Position numbers and translations under genes: made by a program. The notes beneath the pieces are model-generated. The model saw nothing but the letters and a program-made list of their open reading frames with translations. It was not told the origin of the DNA and did no database searches. Positions 8,936 to 18,180 of a stretch of DNA of 64,000 nt are shown here, one piece after another. Source of the DNA: G965262015 sp965262015 (GTDB lineage: Bacteria; Spirochaetota; Leptospiria; Turneriellales; CBDBES01); the NCBI GenBank assembly GCA_965262015.1, contig OZ253494.1, positions 930,001-994,000 on the forward strand, given 5' to 3'. How positions within the stretch are numbered: position 1 is the first letter of the stretch; each line of letters opens with the position of its first letter.

Positions 8936-9920
8936 GAGAGTTAGTATCAGTTCTGGACAGCGTAGACTTGGTTAACAGTTCTTTCTTGTGATAATGGCCT
9001 ACACATGCTATTGATCATGGTACAAGATCTAAATATGTTTTTCTGTCAAAATATCTTTTTAGTTGTTTGATAGCATTTCTCAACCTACCCCCTTTGCCAT
9101 GGTGAACCCAGGTCGCATGCATAGACGAAAGCATGTAGAATCCTCTGTAAATTTCTAAATGATGTATTTTTAGTTCCCCTGTCACAAATGATAGCCTGGA
9201 TATTATCTACCTGGGAGAATAACTGTTTTCCATGCTTCTAATAATATTTCTGCTTTTAGATTAGGTATAAGTATTGCCATAATCTTTCTATATACCGTTC
9301 TACAGCCACAGCAATATATCCATTTTATATGTACATGGTGTCTATTCCCCATACTCCAAATGCTTTTTTCATACTATGAATAGATCTAAAATAGTTTTTT
9401 AGAGATCTGTATGGGCTAATGGCCTCTTATATACCTTTTTTTATTTTTAACCACTAGATATTTATACCATATTCCAAAACGCCACAAAGTATTACCTTTA
9501 AAACAGAATAGTATTTTATAGAGTATTTCATGTAATATTTATATATTTTTGTTTTTTAGGTATAGACTAATTGCTTTTAGTGACCATTCCATTTTAAGAC
9601 ATTTTTCTATCTGGGTCATTATTTCTATGTTGTGGTACTTTGCTCTTTGATGATTTGCATAATATCTTTTCTTTTCAGTAAGGTATTGTACATCTTTAGC
9701 CTTATATATGTCATTAATTGATTTTGTTTTTATCTCATAAAAAACAGCAGACTTTGATATATTTATTTTTTGAGCTATTCCTCTATAGCTCATATTTTCT
9801 GATAAATACTTCTGTATATGTATCCAATGTTTGTAGTATATTTGCATTGATCGTTCTTATTATTTTTAAGAAGAACGATTTATGAATACCTTAAACTGTC
9901 CATCTCCAAACTTGACTCTC
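8936..9920 (-). mobile_element. Degenerate IS30-type insertion sequence (relic A)
   Basis: The ends share the inverted word TGGACAG (8954-8960, and as CTGTCCA at 9896-9902), with weaker matching outward to GAG/CTC near 8936 and 9920. The ~985-base length fits a slightly short IS30 member. Only the N-terminal part of the transposase stays open; the C-terminal part between 8990 and 9530 is broken by stops and frameshifts. Relic B (22.7-23.4 kb) is clearly homologous along most of its length. Confidence 0.7.
9539..9847 (-). pseudogene. IS30-family transposase, N-terminal remnant
   Basis: The 102-residue remnant carries the IS30 N-terminal helix-turn-helix: SYRGIAQKINISKSAVFYEI followed by a tyrosine/lysine-rich stretch with YKAKDVQ, as in HTH_38-type transposases that bind the terminal repeats. 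The DDE catalytic domain is missing because the frame is destroyed downstream. It cannot be active. Confidence 0.7.
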
Positions 9921-9994
9921 AAAATGAATAGTACATAAGTTATTAATAAAGAGTTGACATACAGTCTATATTACTTAGCTTTCAACAAAATTGT

Positions 9995-10456
9995 TTGGTA
10001 TGCATATTCTATTTACTATGGTTGTGTGCCGGATTTTTTCTGATGCTTAAAAAACAGAAGAGAAGTTTAAACTTTGGCAGTAGCCTAGATAATCCAATTG
10101 GTTTAAAGGTACAGTTGCAGTTTGACGAAGATACGAAGACTGCTTATGGTACAAATATTGTTATACCTTCTTGTTTTGAAGGGCATTCAAGTGAACATAT
10201 TCACCCTGGCGTGTTGGCTACCATGTTAGACGAGGTGATGATGTATATTAATAACTCCATGGAATTAGAGGTCAATATTAGTGAAATGATTATTCGCTAT
10301 TTACAGCCCGCTGAGTTAGACAGTCCTCTTCACCTTAGAGGATATTTTGTTAAAAAGAATAAGCAATTAATTGAAAATCGTGCTGAGATTGAAAATGACA
10401 TTGGTAAGATTGTAGCTCGTGCTAAGGGTAAATACATTGAAATTAATACACTATAA
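9995..10456 (+). CDS. Hotdog-fold thioesterase, PaaI-like
   Basis: The 153-residue product has the single hotdog layout of the PaaI/thioesterase superfamily: DNPIGLKVQL, then a central helix with HPGVLATMLDEVMMY, where an aspartate/glutamate pair lies in the usual catalytic helix, and a final strand block VARAKGKYIEI. Such proteins hydrolyse acyl-CoA thioesters; the substrate is not predictable. The first 16 residues are hydrophobic and may not be translated: an in-frame ATG at 10043 (MLKKQKRSLNF) is an alternative start that fits the family better. It lies between an IS relic and tRNA-Leu. Confidence 0.7.
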   Translation: MVCIFYLLWLCAGFFLMLKKQKRSLNFGSSLDNPIGLKVQLQFDEDTKTAYGTNIVIPSCFEGHSSEHIHPGVLATMLDEVMMYINNSMELEVNISEMIIRYLQPAELDSPLHLRGYFVKKNKQLIENRAEIENDIGKIVARAKGKYIEINTL

Positions 10457-10460
10457 AATT

Positions 10461-10547
10461 GCCGAAGTGGTGAAATTGGTAGACGCGCTAGACTCAAAAT
10501 CTAGTGGGGGCAACCCCGTGCCGGTTCGATTCCGGCCTTCGGTACCA
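10461..10547 (+). tRNA. tRNA-Leu (anticodon CAA)
   Basis: GCCGAAG pairs with CTTCGGT (one G-U pair) to form the acceptor stem, followed by A and an encoded CCA end. The anticodon stem CTAGA/TCTAG encloses CTCAAAA, giving anticodon CAA for UUG codons. A long variable arm (TGGGGGCAACCCCG), typical of leucine tRNAs, and a T-arm with GGTTCGATTCC are present. It starts 4 bases after the thioesterase stop codon. Confidence 0.96.
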
Positions 10548-10549
10548 TA

Positions 10550-12625
10550 TCATTTTTCTGTGCTTAGTGCTTGTGCAACTTTCTTCGCATTCTGGAAAGA
10601 GCCCCAAAACATAAATCCTTCAGAACCGTGTTTTTTTACAGAACGAACTTGCTTCCTAATATAATCCTTGCCATAACCCCATATCGCTACTTTCATAGGA
10701 AATCCCTGTAACCACGGCCTCACTAAAAATTGATTATGGGCTATATATTGATATCTTTTAGCACAATGATCCATTAGCTGGGAAATTCGATTGGCTTTCA
10801 TAGCATCTGTTAAATACAGATTACCAAAATGTGAACTGTATAACATGGGTGCTATGATATCAGCATGTTGAGCGTATGCATCAACATCTTGGCCAATTAA
10901 ACCAGGGGCTCGATAAATACCATTATAACCATAGATATCTAAACTAATTGGTATGTCTGTTGCCTTACGGACGGTATATAAAAAAGATTCCATGGCTTCG
11001 GATGGATATATGTTACGATTCTTTTTATGTAAATAGAAGGTATTCCAGATAGAACCATCAGACGGCAAGCGAATATAATCTAACTGTATCTCATCAATCC
11101 CCATCTGGGTAAGCTCTTGGATTAAAGGCACATAATAATTATTTGCTACATCAAGATTATAGGGATCAACCCACCTTTCATTTGGATTTCCTATCCATTT
11201 TTTTTTTGTCTTTTTATCTAGAATGGCATAATCTTTGTACTGGAATAGTACCGGATCTTTAAAAACAACAAGCCGTACTACTAAGTATTTATTATGTTTT
11301 CGCATAAAAGATATAATAGGTGGAAGACGATAGAGAGGACGTAATGCACCAATTTTTTTAATAAATGGTAGCTTTGTTTGATAACGAATATAGCCAAAGT
11401 CATCCTTTACATCTAATACAATACCATTAAATACAGATTTTTTTAGTAGTGTTTTTATTTGTTTTTGATGAAGACGCCAATGGGATGGTGACACATAAAA
11501 AAGTTTTTTAGCTTTTATAGTTTTTTGTCGTTTTTTATAGTTTGCATCTAAATGATATCGTGACAGAGGGAAACGAAACCAACCATATAAACCACTGTTT
11601 TTTTTGTTAATAACTAACAAAAGAGACTTGGGAGCAATATAATTTTGCAGCACTGATTTCCGTAACCACTCTACTTTTTTAAGAGAAGAAGGTGACCCAT
11701 CTCTCTTAAGCACTATAAGTCCTTGAGAAGTAGATAGCCAAATAATTTTACCATCTAATGTTGTAGTAATATGATATATATGGTATAACGTGTTATCTAT
11801 AAAGGGAAGAGGTATCTTATGAAATTTCATCTTATTATGTGGTTTTACTAATAAACCACCTCCAAAGTTAGTACCAACATATACATCTCTTTCTTTGGTA
11901 ACATAAATACTACTAATCTCTTCATAAAAATTAACTCGAGCATTATGAGGAATATAAGGCAAACCTTGAGACAAAAAGTGAAAATTGATATACCTTTTTG
12001 ATGATGTAAAACGTCCATAATAGACACCATTTACAGACGTACCAATATAAATATACTTACCATCCCATGCGATAGCCGTAAAATATGTATTTTTACTTAA
12101 ATTATGTTGTAGCTTGATCGTCTTGCCACGGGCGGTACGATAAAGGATCTCATGTTTATGCACAAAGAACTGGTGTTTAGATCCTATAGAGATCACTTCT
12201 CTCTGAGCCTCTTGATCAAAAGATACATGTCTTTTACGTGTTAGGGGCAATGGATAAAAATTTTTTCCTTGGTCTTGTGATTCGTATAACCCCTTATATT
12301 TTAGGTTGAGTAAAATAGCAGTTTGTTTCTGTTTATCAAATGATTGTTCTTGCTGGAATGTGAATGCTCTGGGAGTTAAAGAGATATAAGCAGGCTCTGA
12401 TTCCATTTTTGTTACATCTAGATTAAATGGTTTTTTGCATCTCTTTTTATTCTTTATCTGCACACAAGCACGTGAGTCCCGTTCTATAAAAAAAAATTCC
12501 ATATCATTTTCTTCAAGAAAAGACTTCCCCAAAATTGGCTCAGAGACGATAAAAGCAATCAAACTAACAAGTAGATGAAAGGAGAAGGAGTGCTTATTAA
12601 TTAATATCAGGAATAGGCTTATCAT
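10550..12625 (-). CDS. DUF4015 glycosidase-like protein with N-terminal beta-propeller
   Basis: The C-terminal ~320 residues form a GH13/GH18-like barrel of the DUF4015 type: GIVLDVKDDFGYIRY, NERWVDPYNLDVANNYY, MGIDEIQLDYIRLPSDG, ISLDIYGYN and DIIAPMLYSSHFG, ending with GFMFWGSFQN. The ~300 residues before it contain repeated strand-turn blocks (WDGKYIYIGTSVNGVY, RDVYVGTNFGGGL, GKIIWLSTSQGLIVL) resembling a sensor-type beta-propeller. A hydrophobic N-terminal segment suggests export. I chose ATG at 12625; an in-frame TTG at 12682 lies further inside guaB. The gene still overlaps the end of guaB by 29 bases. Polysaccharide processing in the envelope is plausible but the substrate is unknown. 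Confidence 0.75.
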   Translation of the reverse strand: MISLFLILINKHSFSFHLLVSLIAFIVSEPILGKSFLEENDMEFFFIERDSRACVQIKNKKRCKKPFNLDVTKMESEPAYISLTPRAFTFQQEQSFDKQKQTAILLNLKYKGLYESQDQGKNFYPLPLTRKRHVSFDQEAQREVISIGSKHQFFVHKHEILYRTARGKTIKLQHNLSKNTYFTAIAWDGKYIYIGTSVNGVYYGRFTSSKRYINFHFLSQGLPYIPHNARVNFYEEISSIYVTKERDVYVGTNFGGGLLVKPHNKMKFHKIPLPFIDNTLYHIYHITTTLDGKIIWLSTSQGLIVLKRDGSPSSLKKVEWLRKSVLQNYIAPKSLLLVINKKNSGLYGWFRFPLSRYHLDANYKKRQKTIKAKKLFYVSPSHWRLHQKQIKTLLKKSVFNGIVLDVKDDFGYIRYQTKLPFIKKIGALRPLYRLPPIISFMRKHNKYLVVRLVVFKDPVLFQYKDYAILDKKTKKKWIGNPNERWVDPYNLDVANNYYVPLIQELTQMGIDEIQLDYIRLPSDGSIWNTFYLHKKNRNIYPSEAMESFLYTVRKATDIPISLDIYGYNGIYRAPGLIGQDVDAYAQHADIIAPMLYSSHFGNLYLTDAMKANRISQLMDHCAKRYQYIAHNQFLVRPWLQGFPMKVAIWGYGKDYIRKQVRSVKKHGSEGFMFWGSFQNAKKVAQALSTEK

Positions 12626-14105
12626 AGGAGTGTATACTATGTACCTGGCCTTGTAATTGTGCAGAGAAGGAACGTATCTCAAATCGTAACTGTCCTTTCT
12701 CTAACGCTTCATGGACAGCACATATACTGCGATAGCCAATATCCTGAAAAGCATGTTTGATACCTTGTAGTAGGTAAGGTACAAAGTTATATATTGATCC
12801 ACGATCTATTACAGAACCAGAAACACCCTGTGCAACTTTTATTTTGTTATTACCTTGAATAAAATAACGTTTAGAACCTACATCTCTCATCGCTTCTAAT
12901 GATGCCATTCCTCTGTATCTCTTTACACGCATACCATCTTTGTAAAAATATTCCCCCGGAGATTCTTCCGTACCCGCTAGTAAAGAACCCATCATAACAG
13001 TAGAAGCACCAACACTCAATGCCTTGGCAATATCACCAATACTAGTAATACCTCCATCAGCAATTACTGGAATCTTATATTTTTTTGCTATCTCGGCCAC
13101 TCCATAAATAGCGTTAATTTGTGCTCTACCACAAGCCGTTGTTTCTTGTGTAATACAAATAGAACCTGGCCCCATGCCCACTCGTAGAGCATTGGCACCT
13201 GCTTTAATAAGTGCCTTGGCTTGTTCTTGAGTAACCACATTACCTGCAATAACATCTACATTGGGAAATTTTTTTCTGAGCATTTTGATAAGATTGATTT
13301 GAAAGACAGAATATCCTTGGGCTGCATCAATTACAAACACATTGACTCCTTTTTGCACCAGTAGATCAATTTGATCTACATCCTTTGTATGTGTGCTAAC
13401 TGCAGCACCAATCATTAAACGGTTCTCTTGATCCTTTGTAGCATTTGGATACAATATATTTTCTTTAAGATCTGTCCTACATACTAAAAAAACTAGCTTA
13501 CCCTCATCGTTGGTCAGTAGGAGTTTACCTTTCTTAGATTCTTTTAATAACCTATTAGCTTCTTTTAGTGTAATGGCCGAATCTGCAGTGATGAGATCAG
13601 TAGTCATTACCTCTGACAAAAGCGTGGAATCATCATTTTCAAAATCTATGTCACGATTAGTAACAATACCAACTAATTTTGTTTCTAATGTTCCATCTTC
13701 AGTGATAGGGATACCTGAAAATCCATATTTATGCTTTAAATTATGTACATCTGTAATACTATGCTGTGGCGATAAAGTCTTAGGATCAGAAATAAAACCA
13801 CTACGAAAACGCTTAACTTTTTCTATTTCCTTAGCTTGAGTTTCTATACCCATATTAGCATGTATGATCCCTAAACCTCCCAGCAAAGATAAGGCTATCC
13901 CCATACCGTGTTCGGTTACTGTATCCATGGGTGAAGAAATAATTGGGGTGAGTAATTTAATATTTGAGGTTAACTGGCTCGTAAGACAAACATCTTCAGG
14001 CAAAAAGTTAATATACCCAGGTAAAATAAGAAAATCAGAGAAAGTGAGGCCTGAATTTTGAGTAAAAAACTCCCTACCAGGAAAGCCATCTTCTGATTTT
14101 CTCAT
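12597..14105 (-). CDS. guaB: Inosine-5'-monophosphate dehydrogenase
   Basis: The 502-residue product converts IMP to XMP with NAD+, the committed step of guanine nucleotide synthesis, in the cytoplasm. Visible are SSPMDTVTE (58-66), two CBS domains (about 105-215), the NAD-side DAAQG (260-264), the catalytic loop GPGSICITQET with Cys317, GSLLAGTEESPGE and the flap YRGMASLEAM. All catalytic residues are present and length is normal. It is followed by the DUF4015 gene and preceded by htrA with a 3-base gap, so all are likely one transcript. Confidence 0.96.
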   Translation of the reverse strand: MRKSEDGFPGREFFTQNSGLTFSDFLILPGYINFLPEDVCLTSQLTSNIKLLTPIISSPMDTVTEHGMGIALSLLGGLGIIHANMGIETQAKEIEKVKRFRSGFISDPKTLSPQHSITDVHNLKHKYGFSGIPITEDGTLETKLVGIVTNRDIDFENDDSTLLSEVMTTDLITADSAITLKEANRLLKESKKGKLLLTNDEGKLVFLVCRTDLKENILYPNATKDQENRLMIGAAVSTHTKDVDQIDLLVQKGVNVFVIDAAQGYSVFQINLIKMLRKKFPNVDVIAGNVVTQEQAKALIKAGANALRVGMGPGSICITQETTACGRAQINAIYGVAEIAKKYKIPVIADGGITSIGDIAKALSVGASTVMMGSLLAGTEESPGEYFYKDGMRVKRYRGMASLEAMRDVGSKRYFIQGNNKIKVAQGVSGSVIDRGSIYNFVPYLLQGIKHAFQDIGYRSICAVHEALEKGQLRFEIRSFSAQLQGQVHSIHSYDKPIPDIN

Positions 14106-14108
14106 TAA

Positions 14109-15266
14109 CTAATGCCGAACTTCGCCAATGACAACGGTAAGATTAATTTTTGTAGCATTACGCAAGACACCTATCTTAATTGCTTTACCCACACCTTTAC
14201 TAACAACTAATCCTTTTAAATCTGCAAATTTTTTAACAGTTCTACCATCAAGCTTGATGATATAATCATAAGGACGCACCCCTCCCTTCCAAGCAGGTGA
14301 GCCTAGCTCAACTTGTCCCACCAATAACCCTACCTGCTTATCTGGTATCCGCAGTTCTTTTTTTTGCTTCGCATTTGGTTCAGGAATAACACTTATGCCT
14401 ATGTAACCATGTTTAATGGCCGCACCTGTACGCAATTTTTCGGTAATGTCCATGGCATAGTTAATGGGGATTGCAAAACCAATCCCTAAAGACCCACCAG
14501 AGCGTGTATAAATCATTTGATTGATGCCAATAACCTCACCTCTAATATTAAGAAGAGGTCCACCCGAGTTGCCAGGGTTAATGGGGGCATCCGTCTGTAA
14601 TCGTGGTATACCATCTGTTGTACTAATATTCTGGCTCTTAGAAGAGATAACTCCCATGGTAAAAGTAGATGATAACCCAAATGGATTACCAATAGCAATA
14701 GCAAAATCTCCCACTTCCACTACGGATGAGTCACCAATATACACATGCTTCAAAGGAGATTTAGGTTGAATTTTTAATAATGCAATATCAGATGCAGGAT
14801 CAGAACCAATAATTTTCGCATCATAGGTAATACCATTTGTGAAGGCCACTTTTACTTTTTCTACGTACTGTTTAGAACGATTGCGAGAAATAACATGATG
14901 ATTTGTGATAATAAACCCTTTCGTATTAAGAACAAAACCAGAACCCACAAATCCCTTACGTTTTTGCTTTCCTTGTCCACGAGGTACGTTAAAAAACCAT
15001 TTAAAAGTGGGATCGTTAGCAAAGGGATGTTCAACTGTATCTTCAATTTCAATGCGTACGACAGCTGGATTCACAGTCTTGTAAATTTGCCTCATGGCAT
15101 CTTGCAATACCATAGCGTCTTTAATGACATCAGAGTCAATTAATGGACTGCCACTCGAACGAGCCGACAAAGCGAAATAAGAAGTAAATAAACAACATGT
15201 GGCACAGAAACCCACCAGGAGATAATATCTTACGCCAATTAACCAACTATAAAAAACCTGTAACAT
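14109..15266 (-). CDS. Periplasmic serine protease HtrA/DegP-like
   Basis: An N-terminal membrane segment (LLVGFCATCCLFTSYFAL) is followed by a trypsin-like domain and one PDZ domain (about residues 270-380). Numbered from the chosen start, the catalytic triad is His124 (TNHHV), Asp160 (SDIALLK) and Ser234 (NPGNSGGP). Such proteases degrade or refold damaged envelope proteins; a single PDZ domain resembles DegS/HtrA-type members more than DegP. The ATG at 15266 is preferred because GGGAGG lies 10 bases before it; an upstream in-frame TTG at 15311 would add 15 residues and lacks such a site. It sits between glyA and guaB in the operon. Confidence 0.93.
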   Translation of the reverse strand: MLQVFYSWLIGVRYYLLVGFCATCCLFTSYFALSARSSGSPLIDSDVIKDAMVLQDAMRQIYKTVNPAVVRIEIEDTVEHPFANDPTFKWFFNVPRGQGKQKRKGFVGSGFVLNTKGFIITNHHVISRNRSKQYVEKVKVAFTNGITYDAKIIGSDPASDIALLKIQPKSPLKHVYIGDSSVVEVGDFAIAIGNPFGLSSTFTMGVISSKSQNISTTDGIPRLQTDAPINPGNSGGPLLNIRGEVIGINQMIYTRSGGSLGIGFAIPINYAMDITEKLRTGAAIKHGYIGISVIPEPNAKQKKELRIPDKQVGLLVGQVELGSPAWKGGVRPYDYIIKLDGRTVKKFADLKGLVVSKGVGKAIKIGVLRNATKINLTVVIGEVRH

Positions 15267-15329
15267 ATAATCAATGCCTCCCGGACTCACATAATGACCG
15301 CATCGTGTCAACTATATTTATATAGAGCA

Positions 15330-16595
15330 TTATACCAGACAAAAATTATCCATGGGGAACTGGGAACATAATTCTAGAACTTCATTACGTATTGCTTCTT
15401 TGAGGCCCGCATCATTTGGGGCAGACAATAGTTTAACGATCCAATCACCTATTTGCCTAAACTCACTTTCCTGAAATCCGCGAGTTGTTAAAGCAGCTGT
15501 ACCAAGTCGAATACCACTACTAATGGCAGGAGGATGTATATCAAAGGGTAATGTATTTTTATTTACTGTTATACCAACTTCTTCTAAAATATTTTGTGCA
15601 TCTTTTCCTGTAATATTATTACTAGCGAATGTATCTACCAGTAACAAATGATTATCCGTACCTCCAGATACAACCTGAAACCCTTTTGCTATTAAAGTTA
15701 GTGCTAACTCTTTTGCATTATGAATCACACTATGTTGATAGGTTGCAAAAGAAGGCTCCATGGCTTCTTGAAAAGCCACTGCTTTGGATGCAATCACATG
15801 CAAGAGAGGTCCACCTTGTATACCAGGGAAGATCTTAGAATCAATTTTTCTTCCATGTTCTTCTACATTACTTAGAATAATACCTCCACGTGGTCCACGC
15901 AAAGTTTTATGTGTCGTGCTAGTGACACAATGTGCATATTCCATTGGAGATAGATGTAATCCAGCGGCGATCAAGCCTGCTATATGTGCAATATCTGCTA
16001 GTAAATAAGCATTCACCTCATCTGCAATGGCTCTAAATTGGGCAAAGTCAATGAATCTGGGATAGGCAGAAGCTCCAGCAATAATTAGTTTTGGTTTATA
16101 TTCATGTGCCAAGCGAGAAATCTGGTCATAATCAATGTAATGATCTTTTTGACGTACACCGTAGGATATAACATTATAGTATAATCCTGAAAAGTTTACT
16201 CTGGAACCATGAGTTAAATGACCTCCATGCGATAAATCCATACCTAATATTGTATCACCTGGTTTTAGAAAGGCGAAATACGCTGCCATATTTGCTTGAG
16301 AACCACTATGAGGCTGAACGTTTGCGTATTTAGCACTAAATAATTTTTTTAGACGCTCAATAGCTAAAAGTTCTATTTTATCAGCATTAATACAACCACC
16401 ATAATAACGTTTTCCTGGGTAACCTTCCGCATATTTATTAGTAAAAGTGGAATGGCATGCCTCTAACACGGCACGAGAAACAAAATTTTCAGAAGCAATA
16501 AGTTCAAGAGATTCATGTTGTCTGGTATCTTCTTCCTGTAAAATTCGAAGAACGTCAATATCTTGTTTCTGAATATTAGAATAAGACATAGTCAC
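15330..16595 (-). CDS. glyA: Serine hydroxymethyltransferase
   Basis: The 421-residue PLP enzyme interconverts serine and glycine with tetrahydrofolate, feeding one-carbon metabolism. Conserved segments are LIASENFVS, YAEGYPGKRYYGG, HSGSQANMAAY, DIAHIAGLIAAG and the PLP lysine in TTHKTLRGPRGG (Lys230). The first codon here is GTG overlapping the ispG stop; an ATG two codons later (16589) would leave a 2-base gap and is equally likely. Either way the gene is translationally coupled to ispG. Confidence 0.96.
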   Translation of the reverse strand: MTMSYSNIQKQDIDVLRILQEEDTRQHESLELIASENFVSRAVLEACHSTFTNKYAEGYPGKRYYGGCINADKIELLAIERLKKLFSAKYANVQPHSGSQANMAAYFAFLKPGDTILGMDLSHGGHLTHGSRVNFSGLYYNVISYGVRQKDHYIDYDQISRLAHEYKPKLIIAGASAYPRFIDFAQFRAIADEVNAYLLADIAHIAGLIAAGLHLSPMEYAHCVTSTTHKTLRGPRGGIILSNVEEHGRKIDSKIFPGIQGGPLLHVIASKAVAFQEAMEPSFATYQHSVIHNAKELALTLIAKGFQVVSGGTDNHLLLVDTFASNNITGKDAQNILEEVGITVNKNTLPFDIHPPAISSGIRLGTAALTTRGFQESEFRQIGDWIVKLLSAPNDAGLKEAIRNEVLELCSQFPMDNFCLV

Positions 16596-17683
16596 ACAGT
16601 ATATGCATCAATCTCTTCCAGAAGCCGGGGTATAATTTCATCCTCATGAATTTTCCCTTTACTTTCTCCTCTAACATAAAGTACAGCAGATCCCTTGCCT
16701 GCTGAAATACCGATATCCGCTCCTTTAGCCTCTCCAGGACCGTTAACTAAACAGCCCATAACCGCCACCTTCACTGGCTTTTCAATGTGAGAGAGTGCTT
16801 TTTCGATGGTATTCGCAATTTTAAACAAATCTACCTCTAATCGCCCACAAGTTGGGCAGGAGATCAAAGTAACCCCAAAATTTACTATGCCCAGTGAACG
16901 TAAAATTTCACGACCTACCTTCACTTCTTCTACACCATCTTCTGTTAACGATACACGAATAGTATCGCCAATTCCTTCTGCCAATAATGTTCCTATTCCA
17001 ATAGATGATTTAATTGTACCTTGGAATCCAGTACCAGCTTCGGTAACACCCAAATGAAAAGGATATTCACATATTTCTGCTAGCATACGATAGGCTTCTA
17101 TCATCATACTAACATCTGATGATTTAAGTGATATAATAACGTCTTCAAAATTATTGGCTTCGCATATTTGTATGTGGTGTAGAGCACTTTCTACCATACC
17201 TTCTGCCGTAGGGTAACCGTGCTTACGCAAAATATCTTTTTCTAACGAGCCTGCATTTACACCAACACGAATAGGAATGCTATTAGATTTACAAGCAGAT
17301 AAAACTTCTTTGATCTTTATATCTGAACCTATATTTCCAGGGTTAATCCGAATCTTATCCACACCCGCCTTAACTGCCATAATCGCAAATTTATGTTGAA
17401 AATGTATATCAGCCACCACTGGTAGATCAACCCGGGATTTAATTTTCCTAAGAGCTTGGGCTGCTTCTTCTGTGTTAGCAGTTACTCTAACAATTTGACA
17501 ACCAGATTTTTGGTATCGTTGTATCTGCTCAACCACATCATCAACATCTACAGTAGGTAGTTTTACCATGGATTGCACACTCACAGGAGAATCCCCCCCA
17601 ACAGCTATTTTGCCCACACAAACTTTACGTGTTTTTCTTCGTTGTGTAGACCATGTGGCTTTGTTTTTCATGAGTTTATCCAT
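16592..17683 (-). CDS. ispG: 4-hydroxy-3-methylbut-2-enyl diphosphate synthase IspG (GcpE)
   Basis: The 363-residue bacterial-type enzyme carries out the reductive ring opening of MEcPP to HMBPP in the MEP isoprenoid pathway. The N-terminal TIM barrel (VQSMVKLPTVD, VADIHFQHKFA, KIRINPGNIG, RVGVNAGSLE) is followed by the [4Fe-4S]-binding domain with Cys276 and Cys279 (SCPTCGR) and Cys311 (GCLVNGPGE) plus Glu318. The cluster and catalytic residues are intact, so the cell probably uses the MEP pathway. It is 2 bases downstream of the rhodanese gene; the sulfur-carrier neighbour may serve iron-sulfur supply, which is inference. Confidence 0.95.
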   Translation of the reverse strand: MDKLMKNKATWSTQRRKTRKVCVGKIAVGGDSPVSVQSMVKLPTVDVDDVVEQIQRYQKSGCQIVRVTANTEEAAQALRKIKSRVDLPVVADIHFQHKFAIMAVKAGVDKIRINPGNIGSDIKIKEVLSACKSNSIPIRVGVNAGSLEKDILRKHGYPTAEGMVESALHHIQICEANNFEDVIISLKSSDVSMMIEAYRMLAEICEYPFHLGVTEAGTGFQGTIKSSIGIGTLLAEGIGDTIRVSLTEDGVEEVKVGREILRSLGIVNFGVTLISCPTCGRLEVDLFKIANTIEKALSHIEKPVKVAVMGCLVNGPGEAKGADIGISAGKGSAVLYVRGESKGKIHEDEIIPRLLEEIDAYTV

Positions 17684-17685
17684 TG

Positions 17686-18060
17686 TTATTCAACAGGTAG
17701 ACCTAACGCTTCCCAACCTTGCTGACTCTCACTGCCCACAAATCCACCTTGTATGTTATAAATTGCACTGATTCCAGCTTGCTGAAGCATCTCACAGGCT
17801 TTCTGCGAACGGGCACCAGAACGACATCCCACCACAAAAATGGTATCTTTGTTAAACTTTTTCTCTACACTATCAACAAAATTAGAGTTCAATACCATAG
17901 ATTCATCAACTCGGTTCATAACAGGGACATTATATGCATTCTTCGCATGAGATTTTTGAAATTCTTGTTGGGTTCTTACATCTAAGTAAACAGCATTTCC
18001 CCGTATTATTTTTTCATAAGCTTCCTGAGGACTAATATTTTCCACTTCCATATCCTGCAC
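17686..18060 (-). CDS. Single-domain rhodanese (sulfurtransferase-like)
   Basis: This 124-residue protein is a single rhodanese homology domain: YLDVRTQQEF, a long middle loop, then the active-site loop VGCRSGARS (Cys79) and NIQGGF near the end. Members carry a persulfide on the cysteine. It lacks a signal peptide, so it is cytoplasmic. It is the first gene of the ispG-glyA-htrA-guaB run. The frame starts with GTG at 18060, with an ATG three codons in (18051); the start is not decided. Confidence 0.88.
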   Translation of the reverse strand: MQDMEVENISPQEAYEKIIRGNAVYLDVRTQQEFQKSHAKNAYNVPVMNRVDESMVLNSNFVDSVEKKFNKDTIFVVGCRSGARSQKACEMLQQAGISAIYNIQGGFVGSESQQGWEALGLPVE

Positions 18061-18154
18061 CCGTAGATAATTAGACTTAGTTCATATGTCAAACTTATTT
18101 CCACATTACACTCTGAAAGTAGTGGGAGATACCCAAAATTCCATAATAATTTGT

Positions 18155-18161
18155 ATATAAT
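18155..18161 (+). promoter_or_regulatory. Probable -10 box for the repeat-protein gene
   Basis: ATATAAT lies 20 bases before the ATG at 18181 on the plus strand. No good -35 hexamer is seen at the expected distance. Its position argues against translation starting at the upstream in-frame TTG (18151), which would lie before the transcript start. Confidence 0.4.
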
Positions 18162-18180
18162 CATTAAAATAATTGACGGG

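Noticed and set aside
9954..9959. TTGACA as promoter for the thioesterase gene
   Set aside because: No acceptable -10 box occurs at normal spacing, and the hexamer lies just outside the IS end, so it may be chance.
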